NCBI GenBank assembly: GCA_019115685.1
Contig: DXDC01000456.1
Location: 1 to 9,067, forward strand
DNA length: 9,067 nt
Origin: Candidatus Agrococcus pullicola
GTDB taxonomy: Bacteria; Actinomycetota; Actinomycetes; Actinomycetales; Microbacteriaceae
Direction of reading: 5' to 3'
The position numbers were made by a program, and so were the translations under genes. Below the pieces are notes generated by a model that saw only the letters and a program-made list of their open reading frames with translations, searched no databases and was not told where the DNA came from. Positions 1-5,979 of this stretch are shown here, piece by piece (the stretch's first letter is position 1; every line of letters begins with the position of its first letter).

Positions 1-809
1 TCATCGGCCAACCGTGGTGCTCCTACTTCTCGCGCGTGATCTGCGAGATCCACGGGGTACTCCGGCACGTCGCGCACCGGCGCGTCATCGAGCCGGAACG
101 ACTGCGCCAGGACGACCGCCTCGAACGCCCAGTCGCCGGTGAAGAACTCACTGTCCGGCGGCGTCAACCCGCGGAACTTCTCGTTGTCCGCGCGCCAGCG
201 GCGCACATAGCGCTCGAACGCGGCCTGCCGGCGACCGCGCGTAGCGCTTGCGACCTTCAACCACCCCTCATATGCCCGGGAGAGGTCATCGCTCTCGCTC
301 ATGGCCCGCGGCACTCCATGGATGACCGCAAGGGCATCGAGTACACGCGCAGGCATCGCCGCCACTGAAGGATGCGACAGGACGGCCTTCGCGACATCCG
401 CACGGCCGAGGCTCGTTGCGACCACCGCGAGATCAATCGCCCCACGGTGTATGTCCCTGTCGCGGAACACGGCCCTGAGATTCGGATCGGCCCCGATCAT
501 TACGTTCTGCAACCGCAATGAGATCACCAGGTCGTCATGCCACGCGTCGCAGAGACCCGCCGCGAGCTCCGCAATCGGCACGCCCGCCGCGTAGCTAAGA
601 CTGAAGAACCTCTTATGACCGCGGCACAATCCGGGAGCATTCGCTACCGATCCTCCCAGAGCTGCAGCTCCGGACGACGGATCAGCATCAACCCGCGCTA
701 AAGATTGGAGGACTCCTCGGCGGTCCCGATGGAGCTGCTCACTCTTTCGCTCCCGACTGGCCCCGAGCTCATCGATGTTGATGCGGTCATCGCGAATAGC
801 GTGTCCCAC
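1..809 (-). CDS. PoNe-type immunity protein, DUF1910/DUF1911 (3' end outside window)
   Basis: This is an open frame of 269 codons with no stop, running off the left edge. The GTG start at 809 is preceded by GGAGGA (818-823) with 8 nt spacing. The N-terminal part (about residues 1-100) is a charged helical segment with R-G-H-K-R-F-F-S-L-S-Y-A-A-G near 63-76, like DUF1910. The C-terminal part carries F-T-G-D-W-A-F-E-A-V near 223-232, then L-D-D and Y-P-V-D-L near 240-255, which is the DUF1911 signature. Proteins of this family (PoNi) neutralise PoNe DNase toxins delivered by type VI or VII secretion or other polymorphic-toxin routes. No toxin is visible in the window, so the partner is unknown or absent. 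The reading ends close to the usual family C-terminus, so little should be missing. Family assignment rests on remembered motifs, not a search. Confidence 0.82.
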   Translation of the reverse strand, partial: MGHAIRDDRINIDELGASRERKSEQLHRDRRGVLQSLARVDADPSSGAAALGGSVANAPGLCRGHKRFFSLSYAAGVPIAELAAGLCDAWHDDLVISLRLQNVMIGADPNLRAVFRDRDIHRGAIDLAVVATSLGRADVAKAVLSHPSVAAMPARVLDALAVIHGVPRAMSESDDLSRAYEGWLKVASATRGRRQAAFERYVRRWRADNEKFRGLTPPDSEFFTGDWAFEAVVLAQSFRLDDAPVRDVPEYPVDLADHAREVGAPRLAD

Positions 810-816
810 CTGTCAG

Positions 817-824
817 CTCCTCCG
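817..824 (-). promoter_or_regulatory. Shine-Dalgarno site of the PoNi-like gene
   Basis: The minus strand reads GGAGGA eight bases before a GTG codon. It decides the start of the immunity gene, since no ATG gives a full-length family N-terminus. It is one of the few strong ribosome sites here; several neighbouring genes look leaderless. Confidence 0.6.
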
Positions 825-920
825 TCGCTATCACCGTGACCACCACACTATCTCGCCGCACCGCCCCCCCTAGGCCGGGCCGGCCGCTCGAGTTTCGTCT
901 GCTCACGGATGGCGCAGAGA

Positions 921-1397
921 TCACGGAGCCGCTCTAGGACGTCGCCGACTCTCTACATACTTGCGTACGCGATCCCACGAGCTTGCAGCCGTAGCCGACT
1001 GGGATGCGGCAAATACCTTTCCCGCATCAAGGAGCGCCGCGTCAGCACCGTGCGAGATGAGCGCGCACCTGCTGTCCCAGGAGATGTTTTCGAACGCGGG
1101 GTCGACCTCACGTTCGGTGCCGTGCAGAATCGTATCCAGCAGTCGAACCGCCGCAGATTCGTCTAGATGATTCTGGCTTCCTGCCGCATAGCACAGTGGC
1201 AGGAGTGCGGCGCGCGCCAGCACGTGCCGAGGGAGATCGTCCCGAATCCGTGCAACGTGCTCCTCGGAGACGGAGACCGTGAACTTCCTCGCGTCGCCGA
1301 GAGCGTCGGCCCCGCCGAGGATCTCCAGAAAGAAGCGTCCACCGTCGCTGGACACATTGGGCAGCCAGTGGCTACGAGAAACTTCCGTTCGGGACAT
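921..1397 (-). CDS. DUF6357-like protein, probably C-terminally truncated
   Basis: This is a 158-residue protein. From memory it matches the actinobacterial DUF6357 family: H-W-L-P-N-V near 10-15, E-I-L-G-G-A-D near 25-31, E-E-H-V-A-R-I-R-D-D near 45-54, L-P-L-C-Y-A-A-G near 66-73, and I-S-H-G-A-D-A-A-L-L near 114-123. Function is unknown; its place beside a PoNi-type gene makes an immunity role plausible but unproven. I chose the ATG at 1397 rather than the in-frame ATG at 1448 because TACAAT lies 6 nt upstream, the spacing of a leaderless actinobacterial mRNA, and because the family-like sequence begins just after it. Family members I recall continue well beyond the Y-V-E-S-R-R-R segment where this one stops. 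A second frame stays open past the stop, so a frameshift is possible. The gene lies 111 bp upstream of, and in the same direction as, the immunity gene. Confidence 0.66.
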   Translation of the reverse strand: MSRTEVSRSHWLPNVSSDGGRFFLEILGGADALGDARKFTVSVSEEHVARIRDDLPRHVLARAALLPLCYAAGSQNHLDESAAVRLLDTILHGTEREVDPAFENISWDSRCALISHGADAALLDAGKVFAASQSATAASSWDRVRKYVESRRRPRAAP

Positions 1398-1403
1398 GTC
1401 GCG

Positions 1404-1409
1404 ATTGTA
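1404..1409 (-). promoter_or_regulatory. Candidate leaderless -10 hexamer for the DUF6357-like gene
   Basis: The minus strand reads TACAAT followed by exactly 6 nt and an ATG. Transcription starting about 7 nt after the hexamer would begin at or next to the start codon. The same hexamer and spacing occurs before the antitoxin gene at 4303. No clear -35 box is visible. Confidence 0.5.
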
Positions 1410-1462
1410 CTCGGGCACGTCACGGTCGTTGGTGCGGCAGTCGCTCATCCCTGAGGACGCGA

Positions 1463-1496
1463 TCAGACGTTAGACTCCAAATTCGACCGAGTTGCG
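1463..1496 (-). repeat. Dispersed cassette-boundary repeat, copy 1
   Basis: This is a diverged copy of the seven-copy repeat. On the minus strand it reads R-N-S-V-E-F, then needs a one-base insertion in the R-F region to recover the final A-A-C G-T-C T-G-A (N-V-stop). Unlike the other copies it is followed by its own inverted repeat: AATTCGA and TTGCGTCG (1480-1499) face CGACGCA and TCGAATT (1513-1530). It separates the two minus-strand immunity-like genes from the plus-strand phosphatase. Confidence 0.62.
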
Positions 1497-1530
1497 TCGC
1501 GGCGAGGCATCACGACGCACGAATCGAATT
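1480..1530. repeat. Two-step inverted repeat attached to repeat copy 1
   Basis: The outer arms AATTCGA (1480-1486) and TCGAATT (1524-1530) match perfectly. The inner arms TGCGTCG (1493-1499) and CGACGCA (1513-1519) also match perfectly. The internal bulges are unequal (6 and 4 nt) around a 13-nt loop. Paired boxes with an asymmetric bulge resemble folded recombination sites, but it could equally be a transcript hairpin between the two divergent genes. Confidence 0.5.
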
Positions 1531-1561
1531 CCTCGGGCGCTCCTCATATACAACGCCTTGT

Positions 1562-1567
1562 TATGGT
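1562..1567 (+). promoter_or_regulatory. Candidate leaderless -10 hexamer for the phosphatase gene
   Basis: TATGGT stands exactly 6 nt before the ATG at 1574. There is no Shine-Dalgarno sequence in the intervening bases, so a leaderless transcript is the simplest reading. No convincing -35 box is visible. Confidence 0.4.
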
Positions 1568-1573
1568 GGGCCG

Positions 1574-2134
1574 ATGACGAGAATCATCCTCATCAGGCAT
1601 GCAACGGCCGATGGCCATGAGACGGCAGATCCGTCGTTGAGCGCAACCGGACAACAAGAAGCCACTCTGCTCGCCGCACGGCTCCGAGGATCACGCGCCG
1701 GCCACATCCTCCACGGACCACGTCGCAGGGCCGGCCAGACTGCCTCGGTGCTGGGAAATCAGCTCGGCTGCCCCGTTCAGCAGACGGACTTTCTGGAGGA
1801 CCGCACCCCTCATCCCTCACCCGAGAGGATGAGCGACTACCCGTCACACCGCAGAAGTTTCCTGGACAAGACTCCTGTTGAGGAACGCGATATCAATGGT
1901 GACACTATCGCCGCCGCGTGGCGTCAGCTCACCGAACTGAGCACCGATCGCGTGCTCGTGGCCATCACGCACACATTCGTCGTCGGCTCGTTCGTCGGTC
2001 ACGCGCTTGGCTCTCCGGCCGACGCATGGCTGAGACTCCCGATTGCGAATGCGAGCATCACCGAAATCCAGCCACGTCCGCACGGAGAGTGGGCCGTCGT
2101 GTGCGTAAGCGACACCGGCCATCTGTCTGTATGA
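1574..2134 (+). CDS. Histidine phosphatase family protein (phosphoglycerate mutase-like)
   Basis: This 186-residue protein has the branch-1 histidine phosphatase layout. L-I-R-H-A at residues 6-10 supplies the phospho-accepting His9 and Arg8. R-R-A-G-Q-T-A near 51-57 is the second phosphate-binding arginine segment. A-I-T-H-T-F near 130-135 gives the second catalytic histidine, His133. An acidic stretch F-L-E-D-R near 73-77 lies where the proton-donor glutamate region is expected. The variant R-H-A, rather than R-H-G, is common in SixA- and CobC-like members. The enzyme should be a cytosolic phosphomonoesterase; its substrate cannot be told. It is the only gene between repeat copies 1 and 2, in a plus-strand unit with its own likely promoter. 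Confidence 0.87.
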   Translation: MTRIILIRHATADGHETADPSLSATGQQEATLLAARLRGSRAGHILHGPRRRAGQTASVLGNQLGCPVQQTDFLEDRTPHPSPERMSDYPSHRRSFLDKTPVEERDINGDTIAAAWRQLTELSTDRVLVAITHTFVVGSFVGHALGSPADAWLRLPIANASITEIQPRPHGEWAVVCVSDTGHLSV

Positions 2135-2165
2135 CCCTCAGGCGAAGCTGCGCGAAGGGTTTCTT
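2134..2165 (+). terminator. Possible terminator hairpin after the phosphatase gene
   Basis: ACCCT (2134-2138) pairs with AGGGT (2156-2160), with GCG/CGC inside the loop and TTCTT following. It starts on the last base of the stop codon. The stem is short and the T-run weak, so it is only a candidate. Confidence 0.35.
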
Positions 2166-2182
2166 GACACGGCCAGTGCCGC

Positions 2183-2218
2183 TCCTACGTTGAAACAAAA
2201 TCCCACCGCATTCCGGCA
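2183..2218 (-). repeat. Dispersed cassette-boundary repeat, copy 2
   Basis: The minus strand reads C-R-N-A-V-G-F-C-F-N-V with no stop at the usual place (GGA instead). Its upstream residues E-V-A-L resemble E-V-A-S before copy 7. It has lost the inner palindrome and carries non-synonymous changes, so it looks decayed. It lies between the 3' ends of the convergent phosphatase and hydrolase genes. Confidence 0.68.
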
Positions 2219-2256
2219 CAGAGCAACTTCAGAAGACTTCGGAAGGCGAGCCCCCT

Positions 2257-3054
2257 TTACTGGTCGCGGGCCAGCCAGCGTCGGAGCACTTCACTCCACT
2301 CTTCGAAGGCGTCGAGATGGGCGTCGTGACTACCGCCGTCAAGATCAATCCTGATTGTCTCGGGCCTACGCCGGATCAATTCGTCCTTGTCGGCATCGCT
2401 GAACATCCCATGCCTCGCGAAGACGGTGAGCGTCGGCACCTGCAGCGCTTCCCATTCACTCCAGCGCGGCTCGTGCACCGCCTCGATCGTGCGCTGCATG
2501 ACCGCGGCATCGAAGCGTGGGACGAGCCCAGCCTCCGTCTGCTGCAGGTCAGCCACCCAAGCGTCGACGATCGCGTCCTCACCGAGGAACTCGCGAGCGG
2601 CGGCCTCATCCTCGAACGGCACTGGCCAGGACGCAAAATACCGGCCGAGCCCGACAGCCTCATTTGGGTCGTCGCTCCCCGACACGTGCCCTTCCAGCAT
2701 CACGAGACCTTCAACCAGGTCCGGATGCGCCGCTGCAACGAGAAACGCCGTGTGGGCTCCCATCGACTGCCCGACGAGCGTGGCGCGCCGCCCCGGCACA
2801 AGCTCCTCCATCGCCGTCACGACGTCGCCGACGAAGGCATCGCGCGAGACATCATCGGGAAACCGCGTGCTCGCGCCGTGCCCCCGCTGATCCATGAGAA
2901 GTACCCGGTAGCCGCGCAATGCATGCGCCGTGGGCAACAGCTCCCGCGAGCTACCGGCGAGGCCATGCAGCAGCACGACCACGGGACCGTCGCCACCGAG
3001 GTCGGTAACCGCGATAGAGACACCTCCTGGCCGCAACACCGCGCAGTCAGTCAT
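2257..3054 (-). CDS. Alpha/beta hydrolase
   Basis: This is a complete 265-residue alpha/beta-hydrolase fold protein. L-L-H-G-L-A-G near 28-34 forms the oxyanion region. M-D-Q-R-G-H-G at 54-60 is the family's D-x-R-G-x-G segment. G-Q-S-M-G at 95-99 is the nucleophile elbow, with Ser97. G-S-H-D-A-H near 241-246 holds the catalytic histidine (probably His243). The acid is likely an aspartate in the F-S-D-A-D segment before it. There is no signal peptide. The ATG overlaps the stop codon of higA (ATGA), so translation is coupled and the gene is the third member of a higB-higA-hydrolase operon. The substrate is unknown; ester or haloperoxidase-like hydrolysis is only a class-level guess. Confidence 0.9.
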   Translation of the reverse strand: MTDCAVLRPGGVSIAVTDLGGDGPVVVLLHGLAGSSRELLPTAHALRGYRVLLMDQRGHGASTRFPDDVSRDAFVGDVVTAMEELVPGRRATLVGQSMGAHTAFLVAAAHPDLVEGLVMLEGHVSGSDDPNEAVGLGRYFASWPVPFEDEAAAREFLGEDAIVDAWVADLQQTEAGLVPRFDAAVMQRTIEAVHEPRWSEWEALQVPTLTVFARHGMFSDADKDELIRRRPETIRIDLDGGSHDAHLDAFEEWSEVLRRWLARDQ

Positions 3055-3350
3055 GCAACCTTCAGTGGCGTGATTGCCGCGATCTTATCCCGCAGAGCCC
3101 GACGCTCGAGTCGCAACGCGTAGTTGGACTGCAGGTTCATCCAGAACTCCTCGGACGTGCCAAAGTACCGTGCCAGACGGATCGCCGTGTCAGCTGTGAT
3201 GCCGCGCTTGCCGTGCACGATCTCGTTGATCCGGCGCGGCGGCACGCCAATCGACACCGCGAGCTTGTTCTGCGTGATCCCGAAGCCCTCGATGAAGTCC
3301 TCCATCAGGACCTCACTCGGGGGAATCGGGGGAATCTTGTCAGTGATCAT
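3051..3350 (-). CDS. higA: HigA-family antitoxin, XRE-type HTH
   Basis: This 99-residue protein is typical of HigA. It begins I-P-P-I-P-P-S-E-V-L, and the helix-turn-helix spans about 24-50 (I-T-Q-N-K-L-A ... G-V-P-P-R-R-I-N-E-I). It is followed by G-K-R-G-I-T-A-D-T-A-I-R-L-A-R-Y-F-G-T and E-F-W-M-N-L-Q. It normally binds and neutralises the HigB mRNA interferase and represses its own operon. I chose the ATG at 3350, which overlaps the higB stop (ATGATCACTGA), over an upstream in-frame ATG at 3446 whose extension is higB sequence read out of frame. Its toxin gene is broken while the antitoxin looks intact, so it may persist as an orphan antitoxin or regulator. Confidence 0.9.
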   Translation of the reverse strand: MITDKIPPIPPSEVLMEDFIEGFGITQNKLAVSIGVPPRRINEIVHGKRGITADTAIRLARYFGTSEEFWMNLQSNYALRLERRALRDKIAAITPLKVA

Positions 3351-3618
3351 CAACGATCTCCGCCTCCTCTCGCCCAGCATCGGTCCACACGAGGCAGATC
3401 CACCACTGGTCATTGACTCTGATGCTGTGTTGACTGGCACGATCACCCTTCAGAGCTTCCAGCCGGTTTCCTGGTGCGAGACGAGAATCGTCAAGCGATT
3501 CGCCCCCACTTGACGCAGCTTACGCAAAGCCACCGAATGGATCCGAGGATCGATCGACGGCACGCTGTCCACGACGCGACAGACGTTCGGTTGCCTTGCT
3601 TCCGAACGATCTGATCAC
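3340..3618 (-). pseudogene. higB: Frameshifted higB toxin (RelE superfamily)
   Basis: A HigB-like protein can be read only by joining three frames. From the GTG at 3618: I-R-S-F-G-S-K-A-T-E-R-L-S-R-R. After an apparent 2-nt loss: P-S-I-D-P-R-I-H-S-V-A-L-R-K-L-R-Q. After an apparent 1-nt loss near the run of five G: S-L-D-D-S-R-L-A-P-G-N-R-L-E-A-L-K-G, ending Q-W-W-I-C-L-V-W then E-I-V-D-D-H and a stop. The pieces are in the right order and cover a normal length (about 93 residues), so this was an intact gene. A toxin losing function while its antitoxin stays is an expected decay path; assembly indels in G-rich runs are the alternative. Its stop overlaps the higA start. Confidence 0.8.
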
Positions 3619-3626
3619 TCGATCAG
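3611..3626. promoter_or_regulatory. Inverted repeat over the higB start, possible HigA operator
   Basis: CTGATC and GATCAG form a perfect 6-bp inverted repeat with a 4-nt spacer, and the higB GTG lies inside it. Antitoxins of this family repress their own operon from palindromes near the start, so this is the best operator candidate. A TATAGT on the minus strand (3651-3656) could be the -10 box, overlapping the edge of repeat copy 3. Confidence 0.35.
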
Positions 3627-3651
3627 CATGTAACGGAGTCCGTCAATAGCA

Positions 3652-3687
3652 CTATACGTTAAACCGGAACTCGACCGCGTTCCGAAG
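3652..3687 (-). repeat. Dispersed cassette-boundary repeat, copy 3
   Basis: The minus strand reads L-R-N-A-V-E-F-R-F-N-V followed by TAG. Compared with copy 6 it has TTT for TTC (Phe) while the protein string is kept. The inner palindrome CGGAAC/GTTCCG is intact. An outer pair CGTTA / TAACG (the latter at 3693-3697) replaces the GTTG / CAAC seen around copy 7. It separates the higBA-hydrolase operon from the relBE-like operon. Confidence 0.8.
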
Positions 3688-3790
3688 CCGAATAACGTCT
3701 ACTTCGCGCTAGCAACGGAATGGCCCGCCTCCTCCAGAGCACAATAGGCGTCGGCTTCAGCTCGCCCATCCTGGTGACCGGCGGCCTCGA

Positions 3791-4048
3791 TCACCGGTCG
3801 TACACGTCGCGACGATGACCGAGCGTGACGACCACGACGAGTAGCCGATCGTCTTCGACGGTGTAGAGGATGCGGTAGTTGCCGACGCGGATGCGGAAAC
3901 CATCGCGACCACGGAGGACCTTCGTGCCGGGCGGTCTGGGATCAGCTGCTAAGAGCGCGATTGCGCCACGAATGCGCGCCTGATCCTGTCGATGGATGCG
4001 CTTCAGTGCGCGCACAGCGGCCGGTCGTACCTGGATCTCGTACGCCAC
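3791..4048 (-). CDS. RelE/ParE-family toxin
   Basis: This 85-residue basic protein has the RelE-type compact fold signature: M-A-Y-E-I-Q-V-R-P-A-A at the start, K-V-L-R-G-R-D-G-F-R-I-R-V-G-N-Y-R-I-L-Y at 43-62, and H-R-R-D-V-Y at 78-83. Conserved Arg52, Arg54, Arg59 and the C-terminal His78, Arg79 and Tyr83 fit ribosome-dependent mRNA cleavage by RelE-type members, though a ParE-like gyrase poison cannot be excluded on sequence alone. The start is GTG at 4048, 9 nt after the antitoxin stop, with no strong ribosome site, suggesting coupled translation. It is the second gene of the operon. Confidence 0.88.
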   Translation of the reverse strand: MAYEIQVRPAAVRALKRIHRQDQARIRGAIALLAADPRPPGTKVLRGRDGFRIRVGNYRILYTVEDDRLLVVVVTLGHRRDVYDR

Positions 4049-4057
4049 GGATCCAGG

Positions 4058-4303
4058 TCACCATCCGAGGTCTGTCTTGACTTGATCCCATGGGATGTTC
4101 GGCCCCTCTTCGGCCATGGCAGTGTCGAATGCGGCAACATCCTCAGCTTCTTCGGCCGCATCTATCAGACGCTTGTACTCCGCGGTGCTGATCACCACAG
4201 CCTCGGCTTCGCCGCGACGCTCGATGAAGACAGCCTCGCGCTGAGCGGTCTCGATAACGGCAGCGAAGCCCTTGCGCGCCTCAGAGGCGGCGATAGTGAA
4301 CAT
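4058..4303 (-). CDS. Phd/YefM-family antitoxin
   Basis: This 81-residue acidic protein starts M-F-T-I-A-A-S-E-A-R-K-G-F-A-A-V and has F-I-E-R-R-G-E-A-E-A-V-V-I-S at 27-40, the usual Phd/YefM DNA-binding N-terminus. The acidic C-terminus (E-E-A-E-D-V-A-A-F-D) should wrap the toxin. I chose the ATG at 4303 because TACAAT ends 6 nt upstream and the family N-terminus begins there. A longer in-frame ATG at 4393 adds 30 residues of non-family sequence that overlaps the operator. It should repress its own promoter together with the toxin. Confidence 0.88.
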   Translation of the reverse strand: MFTIAASEARKGFAAVIETAQREAVFIERRGEAEAVVISTAEYKRLIDAAEEAEDVAAFDTAMAEEGPNIPWDQVKTDLGW

Positions 4304-4309
4304 GATCCG

Positions 4310-4339
4310 ATTGTACAAGACTGACACCGAGATGTACAT
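4310..4339 (-). promoter_or_regulatory. Promoter and paired operator palindromes of the relBE-like operon
   Basis: The minus strand has TACAAT (4310-4315) 6 nt before the antitoxin ATG. Two perfect 8-bp palindromes sharing a GTAC core, TTGTACAA (4311-4318) and ATGTACAT (4332-4339), are centred 21 bp apart, two helical turns. The first overlaps the -10 box. This is the geometry expected for cooperative autorepression by an antitoxin-toxin complex. Confidence 0.55.
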
Positions 4340-4564
4340 GCCCTTAGCATCCGTGCCCCACCAAGCGTGCATAAAATAGGCCGCGCAGGGCATCGCTCAC
4401 GGATCTTCTCGGCACATTCTGCAAGACGACTGCCATGGGGCAACCGAGGAAGTAAAGGTCGACTCTTAGGATCAACCAGGCGGTTGAAGCTCCGGCGGTG
4501 AGATATTTTGAGGTGCACCTTCCGTAGCGTTCTGTGGTCCGATGGGCTCACGTCCCGCCCCGCT

Positions 4565-4571
4565 AAGGAAG
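4565..4571 (+). promoter_or_regulatory. Shine-Dalgarno site of the MerR-type gene
   Basis: AAGGAAG stands 9 nt before the ATG at 4581 and favours that start over the in-frame ATG at 4542, which has no ribosome site. Confidence 0.5.
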
Positions 4572-4580
4572 AATCCGCTC

Positions 4581-5438
4581 ATGCATCCGTCCCTTATTCC
4601 GCCGCGTCAGGTCACGATCGGTGACGCGGCATCGTTCGTCGGCACCACACCGGGGGCGATCCGTCACTACCACGAGACTGGCCTGCTCCCCGATCCCGAG
4701 CGAGGCAGTGACGACCGCCGCCGCTACGGTTACGACCAGGTGATCCGGCTGCTGTGGATTCGCACGATGACCGACGCCGGGATCGACCTAGACGATATCC
4801 GTGACATCTTTGCTGACACGACTCCTGCTGGTGCTGTCAGCCACCGCGATGTGGCTGTCTTGCTGCGAATGCGCACCCCAGCTGGCAGGATGGATCTGCT
4901 CTCTGACTTCGTCAACAGCCGCCTCAAGAACCTGTCGGAGGGCTCCCTGCGCCAGACGGACCTGGACAACCTGCTGGTCATGGAGCGGATCTTCAGCCCG
5001 CTCGGTGCGGCCATCAACGCCGCCCGTTACATCGCCTTGGCCACCCACCCGGGTCTGCGGGAGGAATCCGACCGCGTTGAGGCCGCCGAGGAGGCACTCG
5101 ATGACACGATCGCTGTCGACGACGCCCGCGTGGCACAGGTGGCTGCCGAGCGGCATGCGTTCGAACAGGCTTTGAATGCCGTCATCGAGGATTCCGGTTT
5201 GGCGGAAGACGATGATGCGATTTTCGACTCCTGGGACGCTCTGCACCCCGCTCCCGCCGATGAAGGCGAAAACGAGGCCGGCCAAGGCTCTGGCACGGGG
5301 CAAGAGTCCATGAGCGTCATCCAAGCCATCGGGAAGATGCCCTACGACTACTCCCCGGCCCGCGTGCGTTGCATGGAATTGGCCGAAGAACTCGCCGCCT
5401 CAGTTGCCGTCAGCCGACCGACCTGCGTTGAACATTGA
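4581..5438 (+). CDS. MerR-family transcriptional regulator
   Basis: This 285-residue protein has an N-terminal MerR winged-helix domain: T-I-G-D-A-A-S-F-V-G at 12-21, A-I-R-H-Y-H-E-T-G-L-L-P at 26-37, D-D-R-R-R-Y-G-Y-D-Q-V-I-R-L at 44-57, and D-A-G-I-D-L-D-D-I-R near 66-75. The rest is a long helical, acidic C-terminal part with no cysteine cluster typical of metal sensors, so the inducer is probably a small molecule or unknown. A region rich in E, D and G (about 225-250) looks like a linker. No target gene is obviously adjacent; the next plus-strand gene is across a repeat copy. Its last codons and stop lie inside repeat copy 4, so the C-terminus may have been redefined by recombination there. 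Confidence 0.86.
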   Translation: MHPSLIPPRQVTIGDAASFVGTTPGAIRHYHETGLLPDPERGSDDRRRYGYDQVIRLLWIRTMTDAGIDLDDIRDIFADTTPAGAVSHRDVAVLLRMRTPAGRMDLLSDFVNSRLKNLSEGSLRQTDLDNLLVMERIFSPLGAAINAARYIALATHPGLREESDRVEAAEEALDDTIAVDDARVAQVAAERHAFEQALNAVIEDSGLAEDDDAIFDSWDALHPAPADEGENEAGQGSGTGQESMSVIQAIGKMPYDYSPARVRCMELAEELAASVAVSRPTCVEH

Positions 5439-5463
5439 AGCGAAAGTCGACAACGTTCCGTTA
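5428..5463 (-). repeat. Dispersed cassette-boundary repeat, copy 4
   Basis: The minus strand reads R-N-V-V-D-F-R-F-N-V with GTC GAC TTT CGC TTC AAT GTT, mostly synonymous with the other copies, but the stop is replaced by CAA and the position before R-N is TAA. The MerR stop codon (5436-5438) falls within it on the plus strand. It is decayed at its ends but intact in the middle. Confidence 0.72.
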
Positions 5464-5525
5464 CTGAATAACCTTTGGCCCGTCTGCTGGTTGATCTATT
5501 CGGTAAGCTCCGGAAGACTCGAGAT

Positions 5526-5933
5526 GTGACCACCACTCGCGCCGCTTTCACTTACGCAAGCGCACTCAACCGCAACGAGCTGTTCGAGAGCCCTGGACTG
5601 CGCCGCGACGTTCCCTCCCTGCTCCATCCCGAGGAGGAAGTGCTGCTGGCGCTTCCCGGCGTCGCGGGTGACTTCCCCAACGTTATGATCGCGACCGCCA
5701 CCCGGTTCCTCCTCGCCTCAGTGGCCGGACCCCTCAAGCGTGCCAAGATCCAGCGGGAAGTCCCCAGCTCGGAGGTGGAGAGCGTCCGCTACCGTCCGGG
5801 AATCTTTTCCAAGGTGAGGGTGGCTCGGACCTCGGGGCGCGACATCACTATGGTGCCGAACCGCAAGGTCGATGCCGAGCGCTTCTCCCACGAGTTCGGC
5901 CACCTGATCCGTACCGGATCGCTGCCCTCCTGA
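5526..5933 (+). CDS. Small PH-like domain protein of unknown function
   Basis: This 135-residue protein runs from the GTG at 5526, which has GGAAG (5512-5516) 9 nt upstream. A TTG at 5475 in the same frame would add 17 residues but abuts repeat copy 4 and lacks a ribosome site. The pattern H-P-E-E-E-V-L-L-A-L-P-G-V at 34-46, M-I-A-T-A-T-R-F-L-L-A at 54-64, V-P-S-S-E-V-E-S-V at 79-87 and D-A-E-R-F-S-H-E-F near 116-124 resembles bacterial PH-like (YokE-type) domains: short beta strands, 'I-T-x-x-R' after the second strand and a C-terminal helix. There is no signal peptide or membrane segment. Its role is unknown. It is the only gene between copies 4 and 5. Confidence 0.68.
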   Translation: MTTTRAAFTYASALNRNELFESPGLRRDVPSLLHPEEEVLLALPGVAGDFPNVMIATATRFLLASVAGPLKRAKIQREVPSSEVESVRYRPGIFSKVRVARTSGRDITMVPNRKVDAERFSHEFGHLIRTGSLPS

Positions 5934-5979
5934 CTCCCGGCAGCGAGGGCGACGGACCCACCGGCGCCTTGCAACGACA

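Noticed and set aside
36..594. Plus-strand open frames at the left edge
   Set aside because: They are opposite the PoNi-like gene, whose DUF1910/DUF1911 motifs and ribosome site are convincing; the plus-strand translations are arginine-rich and featureless.
861..893. C7 run with GGCC-rich hairpin as a terminator
   Set aside because: There is no T-run on either strand and the G+C-only stem is expected by chance; it probably just lies in the promoter region of the immunity gene.
2317..3123. Long plus-strand open frame opposite the hydrolase
   Set aside because: It is the mirror of the alpha/beta hydrolase and higA genes, which have clear motifs and overlaps; its own translation has no family features.
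4482..4505. Possible eighth repeat copy (GGTTGAAGCTCCGG)
   Set aside because: Only the first bases resemble the repeat; the TCGAC centre and the R-F-N-V reading frame are missing.
4788..5324. Minus-strand frames within the MerR gene
   Set aside because: They lack start signals and known motifs, while the plus strand encodes a clear MerR protein.
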